Source of the DNA: Alphaproteobacteria bacterium
GTDB lineage: Bacteria > Pseudomonadota > Alphaproteobacteria > Rhizobiales > OSC116
DNA length: 64,000 nucleotides
Direction of reading: 5' to 3'
Assembly (NCBI GenBank): GCA_002400495.2
Contig: NVQL02000074.1
Location: forward strand, 62,001 to 126,000
A program made the translations under genes and the position numbers. Under the pieces are notes generated by a model that was given only the letters and a program-made list of their open reading frames with translations, had not been told where the DNA came from and searched no databases. This document shows, piece after piece, positions 28,886 through 37,022 of the stretch. How positions within the stretch are numbered: the stretch's first letter is position 1; each line of letters starts with the position of its first letter.

Positions 28886-29215
28886 GATATTAATTGCCGA
28901 AATTTCAGCAGCATAAAAATTCGAAACATCTGCAATAATGTCAATAATCTGTTCCGAATCTTTACTTTTTGCCGCTTCTTCAACCAAGGCCATCGCGTCT
29001 CCTATTTGGGTTAACCCAAAATTATAGGAGGCGCTTTTAAAGGCATGGCTTTCATTTTCGATAAGATAAAAATCGCCACTATCCAAGCCCTTGGCAATGT
29101 TGTCCAAATGGTATGAGGCTTCCGATTTGTAAATTTCAAAAATCCGCAACGTAGCAGCTTTCCCAATTTCAGAAATCAGTTTTTTCAAAATACCATTATC
29201 CATTTGGTTCTCCAT
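28880..29215 (-). CDS. Hpt phosphotransfer protein (LuxU-like)
   Basis: ~112 aa single-domain; ESHAFKSASYNFGLTQIG Hpt motif; convergent with LuxO-like gene. Confidence 0.85.
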   Translation of the reverse strand: MENQMDNGILKKLISEIGKAATLRIFEIYKSEASYHLDNIAKGLDSGDFYLIENESHAFKSASYNFGLTQIGDAMALVEEAAKSKDSEQIIDIIADVSNFYAAEISAINIL

Positions 29216-29226
29216 TTTCCTAATTA

Positions 29227-30624
29227 TTACCAACATATGCCTTGATATAATTCGGCATCACGTGTTTTTGTATTCAAACGAACCAAATCAATGATTATTT
29301 TCTCCTGAGAAAACGTCTCAATTAATTCCTGATACTCTTTCGTATGATGGGTCACCACAATTATATCAGATGACTTACATAATTCAAATGCAGTCCTCGT
29401 GCTCATTGCCGCAAGGTCTGCAATAATTTTGTTACCACCCTCACATGCTTCAGAGTTTTTGGTTATATTGTTGTCATGCAAGCGAACATGCTTACCTCTC
29501 TCGGTCAATTGTTCAATCACAGCAATAATAGGGCTCTCACGCAAATCATCCGTGCCGGGTTTAAAAGTAACCCCAAGAAAGCCAACATTCTGGCCAGCAT
29601 TCATAGAGATTCGATTAATTATGTAATCAACATGCACTTCATTGCTTTTTATTATGCTATTTATGACGGGCAAATCAAGTTCGAAATAACTTGCCAGATT
29701 TTGAATGGCTCTTACATCTTTGGGCAAACACGATCCCCCAAATGCGGTACCTGGAGATAAATATTTTTTCGAAATATTTAACTTGGTATCACTGCAAAAA
29801 ATATCCATTACTGCATGGCTATCAACATTCGCCGCTTTACATAAACGCCCAATTTCATTTGCAAACGAAACTTTCAAGGCATGCCAAGTGTTATCGGTAT
29901 ATTTAATAAACTCTGCAACTTCAGTTTTGCAAAGAAAAATTTCACCTTCCACATTTTCATATAAACTGCTTGCAAGTTGAGCAGCTTTTTTATCATTGCT
30001 GCCAATAACCGTTTTCGGCGATTTATAAAAATCTTTAATAGCCGTAGATTCCCGCAAAAATTCAGGGTTGAAACAAACACCAAAATCCACTCCATGTTTT
30101 TTACCAGAAGCTTCTTCTATAATTGGGGTCAATATTTCTTGTGTCGTTCCTGGTGGAATCGTGCTTCGATAAATAATCAAATGGTAGCTGTCTTTATTTT
30201 TAAGAACCTTACCAATAGATTTAGAAACATCTATCAAATAGCTGATATTGCAACTACCATTAACATGGCTAGGTGTGCACACGCTCACCAAACTAATGTC
30301 AGAATTTTCGACTGCATCTTTTGCATCAGTTGTTGCTCGAAATTTTTTAGCTTCCAGAGCCACAGCTAAATTCTCATCTAACCGTGCTTCTTTAATTGGT
30401 GCGATACCAGAATTCATTTGATCAACTTTTACTTCATCAAGGTCGACGCCAATAACTTTATAACCCATATTTGCAAAACAAACCGAAGTTACCGCGCCAA
30501 CATAGCCTAATCCAAACACACTTAGTTTGGGGCGGTTTTGCGGCAGACTGTTAGCTAGTCTATTAATTTCAATCTTAATATTTTCATCACTTAATGAAAC
30601 ATCCGTATTATATAATTTTAACAT
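29227..30624 (-). CDS. algD: GDP-mannose 6-dehydrogenase
   Basis: VFGLGYVGAVTSVCFANMGYKVIGVD; CSDTKLNISKKYLSPGTAFGGSCLPKDVRAI as in AlgD; start MLKLYN after GGAGG. Confidence 0.9.
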   Translation of the reverse strand: MLKLYNTDVSLSDENIKIEINRLANSLPQNRPKLSVFGLGYVGAVTSVCFANMGYKVIGVDLDEVKVDQMNSGIAPIKEARLDENLAVALEAKKFRATTDAKDAVENSDISLVSVCTPSHVNGSCNISYLIDVSKSIGKVLKNKDSYHLIIYRSTIPPGTTQEILTPIIEEASGKKHGVDFGVCFNPEFLRESTAIKDFYKSPKTVIGSNDKKAAQLASSLYENVEGEIFLCKTEVAEFIKYTDNTWHALKVSFANEIGRLCKAANVDSHAVMDIFCSDTKLNISKKYLSPGTAFGGSCLPKDVRAIQNLASYFELDLPVINSIIKSNEVHVDYIINRISMNAGQNVGFLGVTFKPGTDDLRESPIIAVIEQLTERGKHVRLHDNNITKNSEACEGGNKIIADLAAMSTRTAFELCKSSDIIVVTHHTKEYQELIETFSQEKIIIDLVRLNTKTRDAELYQGICW

Positions 30625-30651
30625 TTTTTCCTCCAATGTTAATATCTATGC

Positions 30652-30667
30652 TGCAGGATGCATGCCA
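30652..30667 (-). promoter_or_regulatory. Predicted sigma54 promoter P5 (TGGCAT-GCATC-CTGCA)
   Basis: Correct GG-N10-GC spacing immediately upstream of algD. Confidence 0.65.
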
Positions 30668-30776
30668 TACAATAAACAATATAAGTATTTGATTTTATTA
30701 AGTTTAAATTTACAATAACTGTTGAAGATAAAATTATTTGCAAAATAAAATTCAATTTGCTTTGAATACCAAACAA

Positions 30777-30804
30777 AAAAACCCCGATAAACTCAGGGCT
30801 TTTC
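30777..30804 (-). terminator. Probable intrinsic terminator of algA
   Basis: Minus strand GCCCTGAGTTTATCGGGGTTTTTTT: imperfect stem followed by T7. Confidence 0.5.
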
Positions 30805-30824
30805 TCAATTTAATAGGCAAGCTG

Positions 30825-32258
30825 TTAGGCTATTCGATCATAAATATCATCAAACCTTTCAATATCATCCTCGCCAAGGTAGGAACCAAATTGAACTTCT
30901 ATAAATTCAATTGGTTCATCAAACGGGTTAGCGATGCGATGCATCGTTTCAACTGGAATATATACGGCTTCATTTTCGCCCATTATTTTTTCCACCTGTC
31001 CCACCGTCACCTCTGCTTTGCCTTTTACAATTGCCCAATGTTCAGCACGATGATGATGAAGTTGCAACGATAACTTTTGACCTGGGTAAACAGTAATGTG
31101 TTTCACCTGAAAATTATCACCACTTTCGATCATTTTATAATTGCCCCACGGCCGTTCAATGTTTGAATGCGCCACAGCTTCCTTGCATTTTTCTGCTTTT
31201 AATTTGTTAACTAATTGTTTCAAATTTTCAGATTCAGATTTATCTGCCACCAAAACAGCGTCATCCATTGCAATCACAATCACATTATCAACACCCAAAA
31301 CAGCAGTCAGCTTTCCATCGCTTCTAATGTAAGAATTTGCGGCTTTGCTGGTTATCACATTACCCATTTTAACATTTCCAGATTTGTCATGTTCACAACA
31401 TTCCCAAACAGATGCCCAAGAGCCAATGTCATGCCAATGCGGGTCAATTTCAAACACCTTAGCTTTATTGGTTTTTTCCATTAGCGCGTGATCTATAGAA
31501 ATTTTATTGGCATTTTGGTAAGAACAATCATTCAAAAATAAGAAATTACCACGAGTATTTCCCAAAAATATAGCAGCCTGACAATGTTTAACCATATTAG
31601 GTTCTAACTTTCTCAATTCGCTGATAAGCAATTCCGCAGGGAAAAGATACATACCGCTATTCCAAAGGTAATTGCCAGCTTCTATATATTCTTTCGCTAA
31701 TTTCTCCTCAGGCTTTTCTTTGAATGACTCAATTATTCGTAATTCATCTGAATTGCCAGCACTCGTTTTAATATAACCATAGGCCGTCGATGCACAATTT
31801 GGAGAAATACCAAATGCCACGAGTGAATTCCTATCAAGTTTATCTGACGTGATTGCATTTTGAATAACAGATACTTTATCAATCAAATGATCAGAAGGTA
31901 TGGTTAAAATGCTCATTTCAGCGCCGCGTTTAACAGCACAAAGCGCAGCAGTTAATATAGCGGGGCATGTGTCACGGCCAGTTGGCTCCAAAATCAAATG
32001 TATATCTAAGGCATTAATTTCCAATAACTGTTTTTTTACCAAACTTAAATGCTGTTGATTGGTCATAACCAATGGCTTTTGTTCAAAATTTATTTCTAAT
32101 ATGCGCAATACCGTTTGCTGAAACATCGTATCGGTACCCACGATAGCCTGAAATTGTTTTGGCAAATCAGGTCTAGAGACAGGCCAAAGGCGGCTACCAT
32201 TGCCGCCGGCAAGTATGACTGGCACTATATTTTTAATAATTGTTGTTTGAGTTGGCAT
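30825..32258 (-). CDS. algA: Mannose-1-phosphate guanylyltransferase / mannose-6-phosphate isomerase
   Basis: PVILAGGNGSRLWPVSRPDLPKQF; C-terminal cupin RPWGNYKMIESGDNFQVKHITVYPGQKLSLQLHHHRAEHW. Confidence 0.95.
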   Translation of the reverse strand: MPTQTTIIKNIVPVILAGGNGSRLWPVSRPDLPKQFQAIVGTDTMFQQTVLRILEINFEQKPLVMTNQQHLSLVKKQLLEINALDIHLILEPTGRDTCPAILTAALCAVKRGAEMSILTIPSDHLIDKVSVIQNAITSDKLDRNSLVAFGISPNCASTAYGYIKTSAGNSDELRIIESFKEKPEEKLAKEYIEAGNYLWNSGMYLFPAELLISELRKLEPNMVKHCQAAIFLGNTRGNFLFLNDCSYQNANKISIDHALMEKTNKAKVFEIDPHWHDIGSWASVWECCEHDKSGNVKMGNVITSKAANSYIRSDGKLTAVLGVDNVIVIAMDDAVLVADKSESENLKQLVNKLKAEKCKEAVAHSNIERPWGNYKMIESGDNFQVKHITVYPGQKLSLQLHHHRAEHWAIVKGKAEVTVGQVEKIMGENEAVYIPVETMHRIANPFDEPIEFIEVQFGSYLGEDDIERFDDIYDRIA

Positions 32259-32294
32259 TTATTTCTCCATGAATAAAGGTTACCAACAAATTAC

Positions 32295-32310
32295 TGCAGA
32301 AAACGTGCCA
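32295..32310 (-). promoter_or_regulatory. Predicted sigma54 promoter P6 (TGGCAC-GTTTT-CTGCA)
   Basis: TGGCACG exact -24, CTGC -12, correct spacing, upstream of algA. Confidence 0.75.
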
Positions 32311-32432
32311 CGAAAATATTACTATACAAAACAAAGGGTTGTTATATTTATTTGCAAAAACACGTTCAACCAATTCAGTTTTTTTCAAGTTTAATCGCAA
32401 TATTGAAATTGTTTTGAAATTAAATTTTTCAA

Positions 32433-32846
32433 TTATTCTTCAATTTTCCCACGCAACTTTTTCACTTCCCCACGCACCTTCTTCACCTTCAATCGGCGCA
32501 TTTTCGAGCCATAGGGCAGCTTTGTTGTCACACGGCGTTTTGGCGTTTCTGCAGCTTTACGGATCAACGCCGCCAACCGCTCCCGCGCGATTTCTCGGTT
32601 GCGAGCTTGAGACCGCGTTTCTTGAACAAAGATCACAATCGCGCCATCTAGTGTCCAACGCCGACCGGCCAACTGTTTCAGTCGCCTCTTTACAGGGGCA
32701 GAAAGGTTCACCGATCTCTCAGCCTCAAACCGCAGTTCAACAGCGGTGCTAACCTTGTTCACATTCTGCCCACCAGGCCCGCTAGAACGGGTGAACTGTT
32801 CTGACAGCTCCCAATCCGCAAGTGTAATGTTATCCGTAATCCTCAT
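32433..32846 (-). CDS. arfB: Alternative ribosome-rescue factor / peptidyl-tRNA hydrolase ArfB
   Basis: RSSGPGGQNVNKVSTAVELRF (GGQ) and basic C-terminal tail. Confidence 0.93.
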   Translation of the reverse strand: MRITDNITLADWELSEQFTRSSGPGGQNVNKVSTAVELRFEAERSVNLSAPVKRRLKQLAGRRWTLDGAIVIFVQETRSQARNREIARERLAALIRKAAETPKRRVTTKLPYGSKMRRLKVKKVRGEVKKLRGKIEE

Positions 32847-33021
32847 GAAGCAGTCTTTCTGTGTGTGACAAGCAAATTCACTTTAACCGTAGTTTGCGTA
32901 GACGTAGAATAAGTACGCCTAACTATATTTCGAAGGCTGCTACTCGTCTATAACTCAATGCCTTTTGTTTTTTAATTTAGTTTTTAGGCTTTTGCAAACA
33001 AATCGTAATCGATAATTAGCT

Positions 33022-33975
33022 TCATTTAATTACCAGTTGGCGTTTTGCGCGAATGCCGCGCCACAATATAATCCCTCGAACCAAGATTAGCGTCAGCACT
33101 ATACGGCCAGCAAACATCACCCAAAAATCACCTCCAATTGCAACCATAAGCGCCACGTCTTCAATCAATCCATGGCAAAGCGACAACCAGCACAGCGCGT
33201 AGTATTTTGCCTCAGCCGATATTGTCGGGTCATTACCCCGCGCAATGATAAGCCCACCACCATAGGTCAGCCCCAGCAAAATCCCCGCAGTGGTGATGGA
33301 TGCAACTGACGGATCAAGCCCAGACAGGCGCATAATTGGCGCAAACAATCGATTAATCAAAGCTGTCACACCAAACCGATTAAACACATCCATCATAATC
33401 AGCAGGCCAATTAAGATCGCAAACAGCACCACCATACCCTTGAAGCTTGCAACCGCCCATTCCCAATTCCCCGCATCTACACGTGCAAATTCGCTAAAAC
33501 TATCCAGTGATTGGGGCTGAGATAAAAACCCAGTCACTTTACTAACCACATCAATCAGAATTGCAGCAAGACAAGCCGCAAACAGCCGCAAAAATGTTGT
33601 TCCCCAAAACGACCCACCTGCCCTACGCACGATTGCCTGCTCTATAGGAATGGCATGAGCAATCAACATAATGGTGCAGATAGATGTGACCTGTGCAGCC
33701 GTCAGATCTTGCCCAATCAATATTGGCAAAGTCGCAATTGCCCCGTACAAGCCTATAAAAATTGAAGTCAAGCAGACAATAGCAGCTTCTGGCGGAAGGT
33801 TAAGCAAAGCCATTACGGGCCGTAAGGCAGGGCTAATCCATTCAATGACTCCATAGACGTCCGCAAGCCGCATTAAAATCATAATCGGAACCATAATACG
33901 CGCAATTTCCCAGAACGTATTCAGGCTACGTTGGTAAAGATCACGAAAATAAGCTGGCATTGTCAAGGATTTCAT
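33022..33975 (-). CDS. Nucleoside recognition/gate-domain integral membrane protein
   Basis: 317 aa, many TM; gate-domain-like arrangement; divergent from Lrp regulator. Confidence 0.6.
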   Translation of the reverse strand: MKSLTMPAYFRDLYQRSLNTFWEIARIMVPIMILMRLADVYGVIEWISPALRPVMALLNLPPEAAIVCLTSIFIGLYGAIATLPILIGQDLTAAQVTSICTIMLIAHAIPIEQAIVRRAGGSFWGTTFLRLFAACLAAILIDVVSKVTGFLSQPQSLDSFSEFARVDAGNWEWAVASFKGMVVLFAILIGLLIMMDVFNRFGVTALINRLFAPIMRLSGLDPSVASITTAGILLGLTYGGGLIIARGNDPTISAEAKYYALCWLSLCHGLIEDVALMVAIGGDFWVMFAGRIVLTLILVRGIILWRGIRAKRQLVIK

Positions 33976-34091
33976 AAGCGAGTTTCCATATTAAAAGTTC
34001 CACACCAACATCCTACTATTCAGTTGAAATAGGTGATCTAATATGCTAAAAATTTGCAACAAAATTCTAATAAATTGAAATTTATAAGCAT

Positions 34092-34538
34092 ATGGATCAA
34101 ATAGATCGAAAGATACTGGATATTCTGCAACAAGACGCCTCGATTCGGAATGTCGATCTGGCCGATCGTGTTGGCCTTGCCCCCTCCAGCTGCCTGCGCC
34201 GCGTGCGCATCCTCTGGCAAAGTGGTATCATAACCCGATCTGTCATTCTAACAGACGCCGAAAAAATGGGTAGACATGTTAAAGCCATCGTCAGTGTCAA
34301 ACTTGTAGATCACGGAAATGACGCACGCGAAGACTGGCTGGAATCTCTCACAAAGGAACGCGCAGTGTCACAAGTTTATTCGGTTTCGGGCGAGATGGAT
34401 GCAGTCGTTATTCTAACATTGGCAAATATGAAAGAATTTCAAGAACTCAGCCAAAGCCTCTTTGCTAGCAACTCAAATGTGTTTCAATTCGTCACACAAT
34501 TTGTTCTTGAAGAGCTTAAATTCGACATGTCTCACTAA
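34092..34538 (+). CDS. Lrp/AsnC-family transcriptional regulator
   Basis: MDQIDRKILDILQQDASIRNVDLADRVGLAPSSCLRRVRIL. Confidence 0.93.
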   Translation: MDQIDRKILDILQQDASIRNVDLADRVGLAPSSCLRRVRILWQSGIITRSVILTDAEKMGRHVKAIVSVKLVDHGNDAREDWLESLTKERAVSQVYSVSGEMDAVVILTLANMKEFQELSQSLFASNSNVFQFVTQFVLEELKFDMSH

Positions 34539-35032
34539 ATTTTGGTAAGTTCCATCACCCAATTTAATTCCCAAGTTACCCCGCCATCCCAAGAGTAGAA
34601 TTGCTCCCATGTTGGTGATGTCGGATACGCTTGCCATTCAAACCGAACGATTATGGGAGCCCCTCCATCAACATCATCTCCATAAAAAACACCATGATCA
34701 CCCTTAAAGCCACCAACCACTGGATTCAGCAACTTGCCAGAAGTTGAATTGACCCAATAGATAGACCAGACCGATCGTTCTAGGTCTAGCGTACGTATAC
34801 TCATCCCCTTAAATCCGCGTTCAGGGCAATCGAACTCATCAACATTTGCGACCCCATCAAGCAATATCCAACATTTCTGGGTCGCAGTAAATTCATCCCA
34901 CTCTTTCGAATTTACGTTGGTTTCTTTAAGCCTACGGTTTTTAATTTTCCAGTTTCCTGCAAAAAAATCAAAATCACTTGCCTTGCCAAGATAATCTTTC
35001 ATCTTCGCTCCTAGTTGGTTTGCATCTACCAT
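34535..35032 (-). CDS. Uncharacterised DUF1579-like protein
   Basis: 165 aa, DFDFFAGNWKIKNRRLKE...WDEFTATQKCWILLDG lipocalin-like; divergent from WYL regulator. Confidence 0.6.
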   Translation of the reverse strand: MVDANQLGAKMKDYLGKASDFDFFAGNWKIKNRRLKETNVNSKEWDEFTATQKCWILLDGVANVDEFDCPERGFKGMSIRTLDLERSVWSIYWVNSTSGKLLNPVVGGFKGDHGVFYGDDVDGGAPIIVRFEWQAYPTSPTWEQFYSWDGGVTWELNWVMELTKI

Positions 35033-35120
35033 TATTAAATCCTATCTTCATGTTTACATTTGAGTTCATCAATGACGTCAGAATATCGACAAACATGCCA
35101 TTTCATGGCACTATTCTAAA

Positions 35121-35858
35121 ATGACACGCAAAAATACTTATAATCGACTGGCGCGGCTAGATCTTCTAGCCAGCAGATTAAAGGCCGATGAGCTCTTAAC
35201 CATCGGCATCCTAGCCACCGAATTAGGTGTCAGCCGTAGAACATTATCCCGCGATCTAAACATTTTGCGAGATCGAGGCTTACCAATAGAAACAGATGCT
35301 GGTCGTGGCGGAGGCGTGCGCCTGCATCGCACTTGGGGCGTTGGCAGGCTTACATTAAACTACCAAGAATCAATAGAACTACTATTTAGCATAGCCATCG
35401 CCGAGAAATTACAAGCACCCTGGATGTTCGGCAATGCAGCTTCAATTCGGCATAAACTTGTCGCCTCATTTTCATCCAATATACGAAATAGCATCAAAGG
35501 CCTAAGGCAACGCATTCATGTCGGTAAAACAACGACAGTTCAAATTTTCTCAAGTTTTAGCTTCCCACAAACCCAATATATGACAGTCATTTTTCAAGCA
35601 TTCCTAGAAATGCGTACGCTGAAGATAACCTATACAGATGTCGATGGAAATTACAGCCAACGATACATCGAACCTCACCACCTGCTACTTTGCAACCCCG
35701 TATGGTATCTCTACGCATGGGATGACGAAAAGAGCGCAGTCCGCTGTTTCAGGTGCGATCGAATTCAAAGCGCATCAGTTGAAGAAGCACCCTTCCCCCC
35801 GCGACCATATCATTTTTTTGCAAGCGCGATCACCAGCATGGGTGCAGATACAATTTAA
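35121..35858 (+). CDS. HTH/WYL-domain transcriptional regulator
   Basis: N-terminal HTH (RLARLDLLASRLKADELLTIGILATELGVSRRTLSRDLN) and WYL (PHHLLLCNPVWYLYAWDDEKSAVRCFRCDRI). Confidence 0.9.
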   Translation: MTRKNTYNRLARLDLLASRLKADELLTIGILATELGVSRRTLSRDLNILRDRGLPIETDAGRGGGVRLHRTWGVGRLTLNYQESIELLFSIAIAEKLQAPWMFGNAASIRHKLVASFSSNIRNSIKGLRQRIHVGKTTTVQIFSSFSFPQTQYMTVIFQAFLEMRTLKITYTDVDGNYSQRYIEPHHLLLCNPVWYLYAWDDEKSAVRCFRCDRIQSASVEEAPFPPRPYHFFASAITSMGADTI

Positions 35859-36946
35859 AATATATCTCGTTTAAGATCCGAAAGAATTTCAGGGCCAGCT
35901 TCTCTTAAAATCACAATTTCCTCAAGCCGAATCCCAAATTCACCAGCCAGATAAATGCCAGGTTCAATTGAAAATACATGCCCTTCTTGCAGCACCACAT
36001 CCGAGTTGGCAGCAATATTCGGCAATTCATGCAGATCGATACCCAAACCATGCCCAGTCCGATGCAAGAAATAATCGCCATATCCCGCATCGATTATCAC
36101 CTTACGAGCGGCAAAATCAACATCACTAGCCTTCACCCCAGGTTTTGCAACATTGAGCGCCGCAACAACTGCATTTTCAACAATCTCATGCACTTGCTTA
36201 AATTTTTCAGATCCGTCTCCAAACACCGCCACACGCGTCATATCACTCGGATACCCCTTATAGCGCCCCCCAATGTCAATCAAAACACTATCATTTTGCT
36301 TCAGCTTTTGATCTCCCGTTTGATGATGCGGAAAAGCCGCATTTTCACCAAAACAAACGCTGATAAATTCAGTAATAGCACCATGATCTTTATAATATTG
36401 TTTAACAATTGCCGCTATTTCAATTTCAGCCACACCAACTTTAAGTGCCGCAAATGCCGCTTGCATCGCACCATCATTAATAACCGCATTCTCTTTTAAA
36501 ATCTCGTATTCATTCGCATCTTTAATAGCTCGCAAATAACCAATTGTATCAATCGTATAATTACGGTTTTTAACCTTAATTCTATCCAAAACCAACAGCG
36601 CAAAATCAGCCCGCATGGCCTCGTCAATAACCACAGATATATCTGCTTTTAAACCACCAATATCATTAAGCAATCGCGACAAAGCATCATTAGGCCCATC
36701 ACTGTCTGACCAAGCATAAAACTCAATGTCAGTCTGCTCGCGGCTGGAATCCAAATTTAACGCAGGCATTAAAAACCCAGCATGATCTTGGCTGACCATC
36801 AACATAACGGGTCGCTCGTCACCATGCGGCGAAAGCCCAGTCAACCAAACCATATGGGATGAAGGGCCAATGACCAACAAATCGGTCTGAGTGTCCATCA
36901 TGCGCTTACGCAATTGGCTTAAACGCTTGTTATATAAGCTAAACAT
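35855..36946 (-). CDS. M24-family (Xaa-Pro type) aminopeptidase
   Basis: Start MFSLYNKRLSQLRKRM; DIGGRYKGYPSDMTR, HRTGHGLGIDLHELP, EEGHVFSIEPGIYL-type motifs. Confidence 0.9.
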   Translation of the reverse strand: MFSLYNKRLSQLRKRMMDTQTDLLVIGPSSHMVWLTGLSPHGDERPVMLMVSQDHAGFLMPALNLDSSREQTDIEFYAWSDSDGPNDALSRLLNDIGGLKADISVVIDEAMRADFALLVLDRIKVKNRNYTIDTIGYLRAIKDANEYEILKENAVINDGAMQAAFAALKVGVAEIEIAAIVKQYYKDHGAITEFISVCFGENAAFPHHQTGDQKLKQNDSVLIDIGGRYKGYPSDMTRVAVFGDGSEKFKQVHEIVENAVVAALNVAKPGVKASDVDFAARKVIIDAGYGDYFLHRTGHGLGIDLHELPNIAANSDVVLQEGHVFSIEPGIYLAGEFGIRLEEIVILREAGPEILSDLKRDIF

Positions 36947-36971
36947 ATACAAATTCCTCTTTAAGTAAAAA

Positions 36972-36998
36972 CACCCTCCAAAACCAGTTTGGAGGGTG
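36972..36998 (-). terminator. Intrinsic terminator/attenuator between peptide SBP gene and M24 peptidase gene
   Basis: Perfect 11-bp stem CACCCTCCAAA-accag-TTTGGAGGGTG; minus-strand T run follows. Confidence 0.8.
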
Positions 36999-37022
36999 CA
37001 TAATTTTATGATGAAATTGAAA

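Noticed and set aside
30777-30804. Possible perfect hairpin
   Set aside because: Stem has mismatches; kept only as a moderate-confidence terminator, not as a finding.
32992-33000. TTTTGCAAAC, another LuxO-type half-site
   Set aside because: No sigma54 promoter match nearby and adjacent to unrelated genes; shows that the half-site also occurs by chance in AT-rich DNA (another lies inside the HlyD gene near 23848).
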